Made by a program: the position numbers and the translations under genes. A DNA stretch of 64,000 nucleotides, taken from NCBI GenBank assembly GCA_032161045.1, contig JAVHTH010000002.1. One strand, given 5' to 3'. This document shows positions 16,271 to 24,804 of the stretch, piece after piece. Numbering within the stretch: position 1 is the first letter of the stretch; every line of letters starts with the position of its first letter. The stretch comes from Fervidibacter sinensis. Its GTDB lineage: Bacteria; Armatimonadota; Fervidibacteria; Fervidibacterales; Fervidibacteraceae. The notes under the pieces were generated by a model that saw nothing but the letters and a program-made list of their open reading frames with translations, did no database searches and was not told the DNA's origin.

Positions 16271-16405
16271 TAGGAGTTACGCAATTGGATGTAGGGGCGG
16301 CTGCTAAGCCGCCCGCAGGGGCAGTTTTAACTCCCTCACAAAGGATGTTTTCGGGCAGACTATCACCCGCCCCTACACAAAATGACATCAACTGCGTAAG
16401 TCCTA
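16271..16405. mobile_element. 135-bp MITE-like element with 17-bp inverted ends and 5-bp target duplication
   Basis: The left end TAGGAGTTACGCAATTG (16271-16287) and the right end, which reads TAGGACTTACGCAGTTG in reverse complement (16389-16405), match at 15 of 17 positions. TTTCA stands immediately outside both ends (16266-16270 and 16406-16410), as expected for a target-site duplication. The inside carries a GTAGGGGCGG...CCGCCCCTAC inverted pair (16291-16376) with a GGCGGCTGCTAAGCCGCC hairpin. No open frame fits inside, so it would need a transposase in trans. It lies between the folate cyclo-ligase and sugar isomerase genes. Confidence 0.8.
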
Positions 16406-16528
16406 TTTCAGTTCGGCTGGAGCCTCACCATCCCCAGTTCTTGCCCTTCAAAAACTCATCCGGCAAAATGAGTTTAGCGTGCCCAACTTTGGGTGCGGGA
16501 GTGAAAACTTTCAAGGAGGTGGACGAAG

Positions 16529-17680
16529 ATGCCTTTGGTTGACTTGAGAGGGCAAAAGACGCGAAGGTCTCCTGAAGAGTTAGTTAAGCATTTGCAGTCT
16601 TTTGAGTTGGAGTTGAAGTTCAGTGCCGGCATCTGGTATTTCTCCCCTGCAGCATCCCGCTTCCATGACCTTTACAAACCGCCCCTCAACATTGAGCAAC
16701 GACTTGAAATTGCAGCAAAGTTGAAAGACTACGGTCTTGCTGCCCTTGAAGCCCATTACCCAACTGAAATCAACGAAGAGAACCTTGACTTGTGGAAGTC
16801 CTTTGTTCGTGACACAGGCATTCGGCTCTTGACAGTTGTCCCCGGGCTGTTTTATGACGCCGATTTTGAGTTCGGCTCACTTAGTTCACCTATTCCGGAG
16901 GTTCGCCAGAAAGCGATTGAGCGAACCATCATCACGCTTAGACTGTGCAAGGAATTTGACTGCGACTTCGCTATCGTTTGGCCGGGCATTGACGGCTACG
17001 AGAACAACTTCGGTGTGGATTTCTACGGCATGTGGGATAGGTTTGAGGAAGGGCTTGCTCAAGCGATGGACGAGGTTCCGGGTGTGCGAATCGCCATTGA
17101 ACCTAAACCATACGAACCTCGCGGAAATAACATCTACCGCATGACCGCTGACGGCATTTTGGCTGCAAAAGATATTGAAGCCCGGCTCAAAAACCCTGAA
17201 AACAAACGGCTATTGGAAGAAGGGCATGCCCTCGTCGGTCTGAATCCCGAAATCGGTCATGTCTTGATGGGCACGGAGGATGTGCCTTATTGTCTTGCAC
17301 GAATCATGCGTGAGGGACGGCTCGCTCATACTCACTGGAACAGCCAACCTTTGGGCAACTACGACCAAGACCTGAATGTCGGCGTGGTTTCACCCGAAGT
17401 TACCGAAGCAGCATTGTTTGTGCTCAAGATGTATGGTTACACGGGTTACTTGGGCATTGACATTAACCCTGAACGGCAGCCGGTTGATGTTGCTCTGAAG
17501 ATTTGCATGGACGCACTCAGAGCGGCTGCAGACAGGATCAACAGCCTTGACTACGAAAAAGTCGTTTGGGCTATGATGAACCCGCATAAGGCTCGTGGCT
17601 GGCTTGAGGCTTACCTCATCAGGATGCGAGCGTTGCACCCAGAAAAGTTGCCACCCCTCTGGGAACTTCCAATGGATTGA
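16529..17680 (+). CDS. xylose isomerase-like TIM-barrel sugar isomerase
   Basis: 383 residues, of the AP-endonuclease-2/xylose isomerase superfamily. Metal-site landmarks: VRIAIEPKPYEPRGN (first Glu), LVGLNPEIGHVLMG (Glu and His at the next strand), LAHTHWNSQPLGNYDQDLNVG (His and Asp pair) and GYLGIDINPE. The spacing fits XylA-type isomerases better than the small IolE-like proteins. This suggests isomerisation of an aldose to a ketose with divalent metal, substrate unknown. ATG at 16529 has a strong ribosome site (CAAGGAGGTGG). It is followed by a perfect hairpin at 17687-17714. Confidence 0.82.
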   Translation: MPLVDLRGQKTRRSPEELVKHLQSFELELKFSAGIWYFSPAASRFHDLYKPPLNIEQRLEIAAKLKDYGLAALEAHYPTEINEENLDLWKSFVRDTGIRLLTVVPGLFYDADFEFGSLSSPIPEVRQKAIERTIITLRLCKEFDCDFAIVWPGIDGYENNFGVDFYGMWDRFEEGLAQAMDEVPGVRIAIEPKPYEPRGNNIYRMTADGILAAKDIEARLKNPENKRLLEEGHALVGLNPEIGHVLMGTEDVPYCLARIMREGRLAHTHWNSQPLGNYDQDLNVGVVSPEVTEAALFVLKMYGYTGYLGIDINPERQPVDVALKICMDALRAAADRINSLDYEKVVWAMMNPHKARGWLEAYLIRMRALHPEKLPPLWELPMD

Positions 17681-17686
17681 CAAAAA

Positions 17687-17714
17687 TTGGGGACGCACAA
17701 AAGTGCGTCCCCAA
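17687..17714. terminator. perfect 12-bp hairpin after the sugar isomerase gene
   Basis: TTGGGGACGCAC and GTGCGTCCCCAA pair perfectly around AAAA. On the plus strand only ACATCTTG follows, so it lacks a T-tract for the upstream gene. On the minus strand TTTTTGTC follows, so the best terminator reading is for antisense transcripts. It may instead protect the 3' end of the isomerase message. Confidence 0.6.
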
Positions 17715-17737
17715 ACATCTTGAAGGAGGTGTCGTAA

Positions 17738-18373
17738 ATGGTTAACACTGCCGTTGTCACGGAGGTGTTGGAAGAAAAGATGCCAGAAAGCCCTTGGCAC
17801 GCCAAGGTCGCCGACGCAGTTAAGGAGTTAGTTGAGCAGGCAGTTACTCGCTTCCCTGACTCGGTTGTTTTTCGCGATTTGTTCTTTCGGTTTGAAGGTA
17901 AACGCTACGGACCTGACATCGCCGTTGTTCTAAAAGGTGCTCCACCTATTGAACGCATCGGCTTGGTTTACCGAGTTCCAGAAGATGGACCTGCACCAGA
18001 CGCCATCATTGAAGTTGCTGTCAGCCCTAAGTCTTTAGGCGAGGCGCTCTCTGACAAAGCAGACTTTTACTCATCAATGGGCGTCAAGGATTACTTGGTC
18101 GTTGAAGCCTTCCCTGACAAGCCAATGAGACTTTGGTTCTGCAGGCTTGACAAAGGTGAGACCCTTTCATGGGTCAACGAGGCGAAAATGGAGACATTGA
18201 AAATCACTGTCAGAGCCGAGGGGCAAAGACTAAGGGTCTTTGACGAAAAAGGACAAGAGATTTTGCCGTTGCGGGAGCGGATGGCGATGTTGGAGGCTGC
18301 ACTGCAGGAAGAACGCAAGAAGCGGGAGGAGTTGGAACGGCGGTTGAAGGAATTGGAACAGGGCAAGAAGTGA
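17738..18373 (+). CDS. Uma2 family endonuclease with C-terminal coiled coil
   Basis: 211 residues. The first 150 are a Uma2 (DUF820) nuclease fold of a different branch from the 8-9 kb pair: FFRFEGKRYGPDIAVVLKG holds the Asp, GPAPDAIIEVAVSPKS the second acid, and DKADFYSSMGVKDYLVVE the lysine-tyrosine helix. After a β-rich linker (LKITVRAEGQRLRVFDEKG) the end is a charged heptad coiled coil (MAMLEAALQEERKKREELER). The ribosome site is GAAGGAGGTG. It is the first of a tandem pair, and the coiled coils could let the two products pair. The role is unknown. Confidence 0.85.
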   Translation: MVNTAVVTEVLEEKMPESPWHAKVADAVKELVEQAVTRFPDSVVFRDLFFRFEGKRYGPDIAVVLKGAPPIERIGLVYRVPEDGPAPDAIIEVAVSPKSLGEALSDKADFYSSMGVKDYLVVEAFPDKPMRLWFCRLDKGETLSWVNEAKMETLKITVRAEGQRLRVFDEKGQEILPLRERMAMLEAALQEERKKREELERRLKELEQGKK

Positions 18374-18413
18374 ATTTGCTAATACAAACCGCCGACGGAA
18401 GGAGGCATCCAAT

Positions 18414-19052
18414 ATGGCGATTTCCGTTGTCACGGAGGTGCTTGAAGAGAAGATGCCCGAAAGCGCATGGCACAGCGAAAAGGTTGACGAGTTGAAGGAT
18501 TTGCTGAGGGAAGCGGTCAAAAGTTTCCCTGAAGCGAGAATCATTCGGGACATCTTCTTTCAGTTTGGAGGCAAGCGCTATGCGCCTGATATTGCAATCG
18601 TTTTGAAAGGTGCACCACCTTTGGAGAACATCGGCATGGTTTACCATGTGCCTGAAGACGGTCCAGCACCAGATGTCATCGTTGAAGTTGCAGTCAGCGC
18701 GAAGTCGCTCGGTGAAGCCTTAAGTGAAAAAGCGAGGTTTTACAGCGCAATGGGCGTGAAGGATTATCTCGTCGTTGAGGCTCAACCTAATGAACCCGTC
18801 CAACTTTGGTGGTGCAGACCTAAAGAAAGCATTAGACCACAGCCTGTGAGTGAAGTGAAGTTGGAAAGTTTGGGCATTACCATGAAGGTTGAAGGTCAAA
18901 GAATTGCTGCCTGCGACAGTGAAGGGCAACCTATTTTGCCACCGGACAAACTTATTGAAAAACTTGCGTCCGATTTGGAACGGGAACGAGCCAAGCGAGA
19001 AGAATTGGAGCGGAAACTTGCTGAATTGCAAGCGAAACTAAAAGAAGCGTGA
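18414..19052 (+). CDS. Uma2 family endonuclease with coiled coil, tandem paralogue
   Basis: 212 residues. It shares VTEVLEEKMPES, FQFGGKRYAPDIAIVLKGAPP, VPEDGPAPDVIVEVAVSAKSLGEALS and YSAMGVKDYLVVEA with the preceding gene. The C-terminus is again a charged coiled coil (LASDLERERAKREELER). The catalytic Asp and Glu are kept. It begins 40 bases after its paralogue with ribosome site GAAGGAGG. Together with the 8-9 kb pair this makes four Uma2 genes in about 11 kb. Eno follows 125 bases later with its own ribosome site. Confidence 0.85.
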   Translation: MAISVVTEVLEEKMPESAWHSEKVDELKDLLREAVKSFPEARIIRDIFFQFGGKRYAPDIAIVLKGAPPLENIGMVYHVPEDGPAPDVIVEVAVSAKSLGEALSEKARFYSAMGVKDYLVVEAQPNEPVQLWWCRPKESIRPQPVSEVKLESLGITMKVEGQRIAACDSEGQPILPPDKLIEKLASDLERERAKREELERKLAELQAKLKEA

Positions 19053-19177
19053 GCACAACAATCTCCTGTCAAGGGCAATTGCCTGACAGCGATTTGAAAG
19101 TTTTTGCGCCAAAGTTGAGCCTGATACAGAGTCTTTGGCGAGAAGACCAATTCGTGGGAGCAAGGAGGGGTAGTCAC

Positions 19178-20500
19178 ATGGCAGTGATTACTGCGGTCAA
19201 AGCGCGCGAAATTTTGGATTCTCGCGGTAACCCTACGGTTGAGGCAGAAGTGCTTTTGGACAACGGTTGTAAGGGTTGGGCAGCAGTCCCGTCAGGCGCT
19301 TCAACGGGCGAATACGAGGCTTTGGAACTGAGGGACGGGGACAAATCCCGCTACGGCGGGAAAGGGGTTTTGACTGCCGTCAAGCATGTCAATGAAACCA
19401 TTGCCGAAGCGGTCAAGGGGCTTGACCCGTCCGACCAAAGTAAACTTGACAAAACGATGTTGAAACTTGATGGGACGAAGAACAAATCAAAGTTGGGCGC
19501 AAACGCGATTTTGAGCGTTTCGCTCGCTGCTGCTCGTGCTGCGGCTGCCGCAAAGGGTATCCCACTTTACAAACACATTGCGGAACTCTTCGGCAGCAAA
19601 GGGGTAACTTTACCCGTTCCCCTCATGAACATCATCAACGGCGGCGTGCACGCCCAAAACAACCTTGACTTGCAAGAGTTCATGATTGTCCCGGTCGGTG
19701 CGCCGACTTTCGCCGATGCTCTGAGGATGTGCTCTGAGATTTACCACACACTTCGCAAGGTGCTCATTTCAATGGGGCGCAGCGTCGGTGTCGGTGACGA
19801 AGGCGGTTTCGCACCCACCCTTGACGGTGGCAGCGTGGAAGCCCTTCAACTGCTCATGGAAGCAATTGATAAGTCTGGTTACACGCCCGGTAAGGATGTT
19901 TGCTTGGCAATGGACCCTGCAGTTTCTGAACTCTACGATGCAAAAAAGAAGGTCTATGTCTGGCAGCGTGAGGGCAAGCGAATGAACGCGGAAGACATGG
20001 TTGGCTTCTGGGCTGAACTGGTTGACAAATTCCCTATCATTTCGCTTGAAGACGGTATGGCTGAGAACGACTGGAAGGGTTGGGAGATGTTGACGAAAGC
20101 ATTGGGCAACCGAATCCAACTTGTTGGCGATGACTTGTTCGTCACCAACCCGCAAAGGCTTAAGCGAGGCATCAAACTTGGGGTTGCCAATGCAATCCTC
20201 ATCAAGGTCAACCAAATTGGGACGCTCACCGAAACCCTTGAAACGATGCGAATTGCAAAAGAGGCAGGTTACGCCTGCGTCATTAGCCATCGCAGTGGTG
20301 AAACGGAGGACACCTTCATCGCCGACCTCGCGGTTGGAACGGACGCAGGTCAAATCAAAACTGGAGCGCCGTGCCGAAGCGAGCGAGTGGCGAAATACAA
20401 CCAACTGCTGCGGATTGAAGAGGAACTGGGCAGCAAGGCTATCTACGCTGGTCGTAAAGCCTTCACTGCAGTGAATTGGAAGAAAGTTAAGGGTGCTTGA
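19178..20500 (+). CDS. eno: enolase
   Basis: 440 residues, standard length. All enolase landmarks are present: AREILDSRGNPTVE at the start, SGASTGEYEALELRDGD, NIINGGVHAQNN, GVGDEGGFAPT with the catalytic Glu, AMDPAVSELYD, ISLEDGMAENDW, LVGDDLFVTN, LIKVNQIGTLTET with the catalytic Lys, and ISHRSGETEDTFIADLAVG near the end. It converts 2-phosphoglycerate to phosphoenolpyruvate in glycolysis and gluconeogenesis. The start is the ATG at 19178, which follows AAGGAGGGG; an open frame to 19049 has no such site. It ends in a good terminator. Confidence 0.98.
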   Translation: MAVITAVKAREILDSRGNPTVEAEVLLDNGCKGWAAVPSGASTGEYEALELRDGDKSRYGGKGVLTAVKHVNETIAEAVKGLDPSDQSKLDKTMLKLDGTKNKSKLGANAILSVSLAAARAAAAAKGIPLYKHIAELFGSKGVTLPVPLMNIINGGVHAQNNLDLQEFMIVPVGAPTFADALRMCSEIYHTLRKVLISMGRSVGVGDEGGFAPTLDGGSVEALQLLMEAIDKSGYTPGKDVCLAMDPAVSELYDAKKKVYVWQREGKRMNAEDMVGFWAELVDKFPIISLEDGMAENDWKGWEMLTKALGNRIQLVGDDLFVTNPQRLKRGIKLGVANAILIKVNQIGTLTETLETMRIAKEAGYACVISHRSGETEDTFIADLAVGTDAGQIKTGAPCRSERVAKYNQLLRIEEELGSKAIYAGRKAFTAVNWKKVKGA

Positions 20501-20540
20501 GGTTCGTGGCTTTACGCAATGGCATTGAGTCTATTCGCCA

Positions 20541-20575
20541 TTGGGGCGGTCTCAAGCCGCCCCAAAATTTTTACG
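20541..20575 (+). terminator. Rho-independent terminator after eno
   Basis: TTGGGGCGG pairs with CCGCCCCAA around TCTCAAG and is followed by AATTTTTAC. It begins 41 bases after the eno stop. Confidence 0.85.
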
Positions 20576-20588
20576 GGTGAGGAGCGCT

Positions 20589-21818
20589 GTGAAGCGGAGA
20601 CAATTTCTTTGGTTGGGCACACTTGTGTTAATGCTGGTCGGGTTGACAGTTTTGACCGTCAGGCAGCAAGAGGAAGCAATGTATCGCAACCTTCCCTTGA
20701 TGCGGACGAGTTACTCCTCACGACCTCAAGGGACAAAAGCCCTTTACAGAACTTTGGGCGAACTCGGTTTCAAAGTTGATAGATGGCGGAAGGCTTGGCG
20801 ACACCTTGACATCAAAAAGCGCAATTGCGTCCTATTCGTGATTGAGCCGCTTGTCCCTGTCTTTCCGAAACTTGACGATTGGAAAAGGTTAGTTGAATTT
20901 GCCGAGGCAGGGAACTTGGTGTGGATTTCCGCCGAAACGGAGGAAACCGTTTCTGGTTCAGGTCAAATAACCAAAGTTGCACACGGTGGACGAAGCGCGA
21001 GAGTCTACTTGCCTACGATTTCAATTCCGTCCCGTCCAGCGCGAGCCTTGTTCCCCGCCGCGTGGCTGAAAGGGGTAAAACGATACATCGTCAAGAGTAA
21101 CACCCGCTTGACAAAAACTTGGCATCCACCAGTGCAGGCAACTTTTGTTTCGCTCGGTCCGACGAAGGAAGTTCCCTTACTCGGCGATAAAAGCGGAACG
21201 GTTCTGAAAGTCATCGTTGTCGGCAAAGGCTATATCGTCGTTGACAGCAACCCTTACGCCCTAAGCAACGAAGGCATCAGCAAAGGTGACCATTTTCGGT
21301 TTGTGCTCAATGTCGTCAGCAGCGTCGCAGGTCAAAACGGTGAAGTCCTTTTTGATGAGTGGGGACGAGGTTTGGGCGAAGGAGAGCATTGGTGGTGGGC
21401 TGTCACCCCGACAACGAGGAACGCAATTGTGCAGTTGGCAATCGCAGGTTGTTTGTTGCTCTTTGCCATCAGCGTTCGCTTTGGTCGCCCTATTGTTCCC
21501 GCTCCCCAACCTTTCAGCAGAACTGCCTTCGTTCACGGTCTCGCAACTTTGCTTCAAAGAGGAAACACATTGCAAGATGTTGTCAAGATGCTTGAGTTGC
21601 ACTTTTTGCGGCAGGTCTTTGGCGAACCTTACCTTTGGCAACTACCCGAGAGCGAAAAAGTGGAACAAAAACTTGAGTCTTTGCCGCCCTCAAAACGGCA
21701 GCAAGTTCGCAGGGTTTGGCTTTGGGCGGAAAAGTTGAGGCATCAACAAAGGTTAAGCGAACGAGATGTTTTGAAGTGGGCGAAAGCAATGCAAGAAATC
21801 GTGAAGGCAAGGAGGTGA
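20589..21818 (+). CDS. DUF4350 domain membrane protein
   Basis: 409 residues from the GTG at 20589, which follows GTGAGGAG. The first membrane helix is at about residues 6-22. The DUF4350 signature follows: TSYSSRPQGTKALYRTLGELGFKV, then NCVLFVIEP, DDWKRLVEFAEAGNLVWISAE and a GKGYIVVDSNPYALSNEGI stretch. A second membrane helix lies near residues 285-302, and a cytoplasmic basic helical tail follows. DUF4350 proteins are usually found with MoxR ATPases and VWA proteins in membrane stress modules. Neither is adjacent here. The next gene follows within 7 bases, so the two form an operon. Confidence 0.8.
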   Translation: MKRRQFLWLGTLVLMLVGLTVLTVRQQEEAMYRNLPLMRTSYSSRPQGTKALYRTLGELGFKVDRWRKAWRHLDIKKRNCVLFVIEPLVPVFPKLDDWKRLVEFAEAGNLVWISAETEETVSGSGQITKVAHGGRSARVYLPTISIPSRPARALFPAAWLKGVKRYIVKSNTRLTKTWHPPVQATFVSLGPTKEVPLLGDKSGTVLKVIVVGKGYIVVDSNPYALSNEGISKGDHFRFVLNVVSSVAGQNGEVLFDEWGRGLGEGEHWWWAVTPTTRNAIVQLAIAGCLLLFAISVRFGRPIVPAPQPFSRTAFVHGLATLLQRGNTLQDVVKMLELHFLRQVFGEPYLWQLPESEKVEQKLESLPPSKRQQVRRVWLWAEKLRHQQRLSERDVLKWAKAMQEIVKARR

Positions 21819-21824
21819 GAGGGC

Positions 21825-22862
21825 GTGAGGGTGGTGATATGGGCGAGTCTCACCGCTGCCTTATTGATCAGCCCAACGGTTTTCGTTTCAGGACAGCGGG
21901 TCTCAGAGGTCTGGAGAGTTGCACCACCGATTGGGCTTAACACTCGCTGGACGCAAACAAAGGAAGGGTTCGTCGTTAAGTTTTCCAAACCCAACAAAGA
22001 GCGACGATTGCTCGTTTTGGAAACAAGTTCGCCAAACATCGCCAAAGCAAAATCTGTTTCGCTGCGCTTTAGGCTGAAGTTCACTTTCACACCTGTTAGC
22101 GGATTGGAAGTAAGGTTCGCAGTGCTGGCGTTTGGTGCAACAGACGAAGTTTGGTTCAAAGTGAGCACCCCCATAGAGGTGACGGACAAGGAAATTGAGT
22201 GGCAGATACCTTTGACTGGATTTCAACCTGCGGCTTTCAGCAAATCCGGAGCCGAACCTGATTTGACAAAAATTCGTCGCTTGCAAGTTGGGTTGGCGCT
22301 GGACGGTGCATGCGAGGGGATTTGGGAAGTTCGCCATATTTCGCTGAACACCGAACCCTTTAAACCAACTCGCCCACTTGTCGTCCCGATTAGCCCCAAA
22401 GCACAACTTACTCTCATTCACGACCCAGCAGCGAAAGCGAGAACGGAAATTGTCAAGGAAGGCGAAAAATTGATTTGGCGAACTGAGTTCACTATCCCCG
22501 GAGGTCGTCACATGTATGTCTTGCCGGTCCTGCCAGTCCCCGACGCCGACTTGACTGGCTACAGCGCACTGCAATTGACTTACCGCGCTCGTTTGCCCGT
22601 TGGGATCAAAGCACTTTTGATCACGCTCGTTGAGAGAGATGGCTCACATTACTACACCGATTGGCTTGCCACGCCAACTGAAGAGTGGCGGACGCTGACA
22701 ATTCCATTGAGCGAATTTCGGCTCGGCAGTTGGTCACAGGATGAAAACGGCAAACTTGACCTTGACCAAATTGGAAGCATCATTGTGGGAATGCACGGGA
22801 CAACTTCCGAGAGGGAAGGAAATGGAGAAATTTGGGTCATGTCAATCGCTTTCGTCCCGTAA
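21825..22862 (+). CDS. secreted protein with two carbohydrate-binding-like β-sandwich domains
   Basis: 345 residues from GTG, with ribosome site AAGGAGGTGAG. A signal peptide (VVIWASLTAALLISPTVFV) is followed by two similar β-sandwich halves. The first runs to about residue 180 (KSVSLRFRLKF, KEIEWQIPLTGFQP, IRRLQVGLALDG). The second has LTGYSALQLTYRARLP, EEWRTLTIPLSEFRLG and LDQIGSIIVGMHG. This pattern, ending 'l.I.l..fr......ldqI..I.ig', is typical of CBM11-like/galactose-binding domains. Only the fold is suggested and the ligand is unknown. It sits 6 bases after the DUF4350 gene. Confidence 0.65.
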   Translation: MRVVIWASLTAALLISPTVFVSGQRVSEVWRVAPPIGLNTRWTQTKEGFVVKFSKPNKERRLLVLETSSPNIAKAKSVSLRFRLKFTFTPVSGLEVRFAVLAFGATDEVWFKVSTPIEVTDKEIEWQIPLTGFQPAAFSKSGAEPDLTKIRRLQVGLALDGACEGIWEVRHISLNTEPFKPTRPLVVPISPKAQLTLIHDPAAKARTEIVKEGEKLIWRTEFTIPGGRHMYVLPVLPVPDADLTGYSALQLTYRARLPVGIKALLITLVERDGSHYYTDWLATPTEEWRTLTIPLSEFRLGSWSQDENGKLDLDQIGSIIVGMHGTTSEREGNGEIWVMSIAFVP

Positions 22863-22865
22863 TCT

Positions 22866-23159
22866 CTAACGCATGGGACATTGGCAAGGTGATTTGTGGC
22901 ATTTGGGACAACCGTTCGCGTATCTTTGAGCAGCAGTTTCAATGTCAACGCCAGCGAGGTTCGCCACGCTCAAAAGCCAAGCCAAAACATCCGAGAATTC
23001 AACATGTAACGCTTTCTCATCCCGGCAATCTGTTTTGAGCAAACGAGCGAGTTCGCCAACTTCCTCAACGAACCATAGAAAGGTTCTCTCCAAACCCCGC
23101 TGAGAATCCCGCTCAAAATAGGTTCGCCGAATTTGCTCTTGCAACTCTCGCAAAGTCAC
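22866..23159 (-). CDS. MazG-like nucleotide pyrophosphohydrolase
   Basis: 97 residues from the GTG at 23159, chosen because AAAGGAGG stands 8 bases before it. Longer upstream frames have no ribosome site. MazG-type all-α motifs: FLWFVEEVGELARLL (the E-x-x-E metal motif on the first helix) and HVEFSDVLAWLLSVANLAGVD (E-x-x-D on the second). The end CPKCHKSPCQCP has four cysteines that could hold a zinc, as in other short members of this group. It would hydrolyse non-canonical NTPs to NMP and pyrophosphate. It converges with the preceding secreted-protein gene, only 3 bases apart. Confidence 0.8.
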   Translation of the reverse strand: MTLRELQEQIRRTYFERDSQRGLERTFLWFVEEVGELARLLKTDCRDEKALHVEFSDVLAWLLSVANLAGVDIETAAQRYANGCPKCHKSPCQCPMR

Positions 23160-23261
23160 TGACAACGCCTCCTTTCTCGTCCACTGGTGCGCTTCGCTTT
23201 TAACTGGCATACAATTCTTTGGCACACAAAGCCGAACTGACAAAGGTGAGGTGAGCGAAGG

Positions 23262-24290
23262 ATGAAGGCTGCAGCGATTGTAGCACATGGCGGCGTGGAA
23301 GGTCTGAGATACATTGACTTGCCTGACCCTCAACCGGGTCCGAACGAAGTGGTCATTCGCGTCCGCGCTTGTGCCCTCAATCACCTTGACATTTGGCTTC
23401 GCATCGGGATCCCGGCATACAGGCTTGAACTTCCCCATGTCCCTGGCAGTGATGTCGCCGGCGAAGTTGTAGCCATTGGCGATGGGGTGACGAATGTCAA
23501 AGTAGGAGACAAAGTGATTGTCAACCCGAACTTGACCTGTGGCGAATGCGAATGGTGCAAGATGGGTGAGGACAGTATGTGCAATTCGTTTGGGATTTTC
23601 GGGGCAAAGTGTTGGGGCGGTTACGCTGAATACGCAAAAGTCCCAGCGAGAAACTTGATCCCAATGCCCGAAAACTTGACCTTTGAACAGGCAGCAGCCT
23701 TCCCCTTGACTTTCCTAACCGCTTGGCACATGCTCATCACGAGAGCAGGTTTGAAACCGGGTGAGAGTGTCTTGGTCGTGGCAGCAGGTAGCGGTGTCGG
23801 TGTGGCTGCAGTTCAAATCGCCAAACTTGCAGGCGCTTTCGTCATTGCAACTGCAGGGACAGACGAAAAGTGCGAGAAAGTGAAATCACTTGGTGCCGAT
23901 GCCGTCATCAACCACAGCCGGGAAAACATTGCTGAACGGGTGAAGGAATTAACGGACGGTCGTGGCGTTGATGTCGTTGTTGAGCATGTTGGTCCTGCCG
24001 TGTTTGAGCAGTGCCTGAAATCGTTGGCAAAAGGCGGAAGGCTTGTCACTTGCGGGGCAACAACTGGACCGACAGCCAGTTTTGAAATCCGTTACCTCTT
24101 CAGCCGGCAACTTTCAATCATCGGTTCAATGATGGGGCGGACAAGCGAACTGTTGACAATTGTCAGGCTTGTCGGGCAAGAGAAGTTGAAGCCAATTGTT
24201 GACAGCGTTTTCCCGCTCTCCGATGCACCCAAAGCCCACGAGGTTTTGGAAAGCCGCAACTTCTTCGGGAAACTCGTGTTAGTTCCGTGA
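23262..24290 (+). CDS. zinc-dependent alcohol dehydrogenase/MDR family oxidoreductase
   Basis: 342 residues. GroES-like N-terminal half with HVPGSDVAGEVVAIGDGV and the structural-zinc lobe CGECEWCKMGEDSMC. A Rossmann half follows with VVAAGSGVGVAAVQIAKLAGA (GSGVGV dinucleotide motif) and GADAVINHSRE. The catalytic zinc ligands (a Cys near residue 37 in RACALNHLD, and a Glu or His in the GSD loop) differ from classic ADH, where GHE is replaced by GSD. It may therefore be a quinone-reductase-like member that keeps only the structural zinc. The NAD(P)H-linked substrate is unknown. Single gene. Confidence 0.85.
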   Translation: MKAAAIVAHGGVEGLRYIDLPDPQPGPNEVVIRVRACALNHLDIWLRIGIPAYRLELPHVPGSDVAGEVVAIGDGVTNVKVGDKVIVNPNLTCGECEWCKMGEDSMCNSFGIFGAKCWGGYAEYAKVPARNLIPMPENLTFEQAAAFPLTFLTAWHMLITRAGLKPGESVLVVAAGSGVGVAAVQIAKLAGAFVIATAGTDEKCEKVKSLGADAVINHSRENIAERVKELTDGRGVDVVVEHVGPAVFEQCLKSLAKGGRLVTCGATTGPTASFEIRYLFSRQLSIIGSMMGRTSELLTIVRLVGQEKLKPIVDSVFPLSDAPKAHEVLESRNFFGKLVLVP

Positions 24291-24804
24291 GAAGCTGAGT
24301 AATGTCCGAAAAATTGGCTTTGTGGTAATCCTGAGCATTTACAGGACAAAATCCATGCTTTTCGGAGGGCACGCCTCTGGCGTGCCGAATTCCCCTTTGT
24401 AGGGCAGGGTTTTATCCCCTGCCGACGAATTTTCTACCGGCGCGGTGTAAAACCGCGCCCTACATTAAGCCAATTTTCATCTCGGTCGGGCAGTAGCCCG
24501 ATCCTCTGAGACCTTTTTCGGTTCGGCAGGAACCTCGCACCAAAATTTCTCGGAGGGCACGCCTCCCAGCGTGCCAATTTTTTGAGTGGGCAGGAGTGCC
24601 GATTTTCGGTCGGGCAGGAACCCAACCCTCCGATTCCGCCGAATAAATTCGGTGCTCATTTCATTCGTCATCAACCTTTGGTTAATGCCAGCGGCATGAA
24701 ACAGTCAATAAAGCAGGTCGTCGCGTGGTTTGATGGAAAGGGATCTCCGCAAAGGTAAAATTTTCGCTTCGGTTTGGTTGCGCTGCAGCCAAGTGCTTTG
24801 CCCC
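24291..24804. repeat. palindromic repeat-rich intergenic region
   Basis: 514 bases without a gene. It holds GGAGGGCACGCCTCTGGCGTGCC-type hairpins at 24364 and 24551. A full 65-bp twin-palindrome unit lies at 24399-24463 (ends GTAGGGC and GCCCTAC; inner hairpins AGGGCAGGG...CCCCTGCC and GGCGCGG...CCGCGCC). Two or three GGTCGGGCAG... pieces lie at 24483-24630. The same modules in the same order recur at 63046-63260. The last 140 bases before the hydrolase gene show nothing I can name. Confidence 0.75.

Noticed and set aside
19049..19177. A longer start for enolase
   Set aside because: The 43 extra residues have no family similarity, and AAGGAGGGG stands just before the ATG at 19178.
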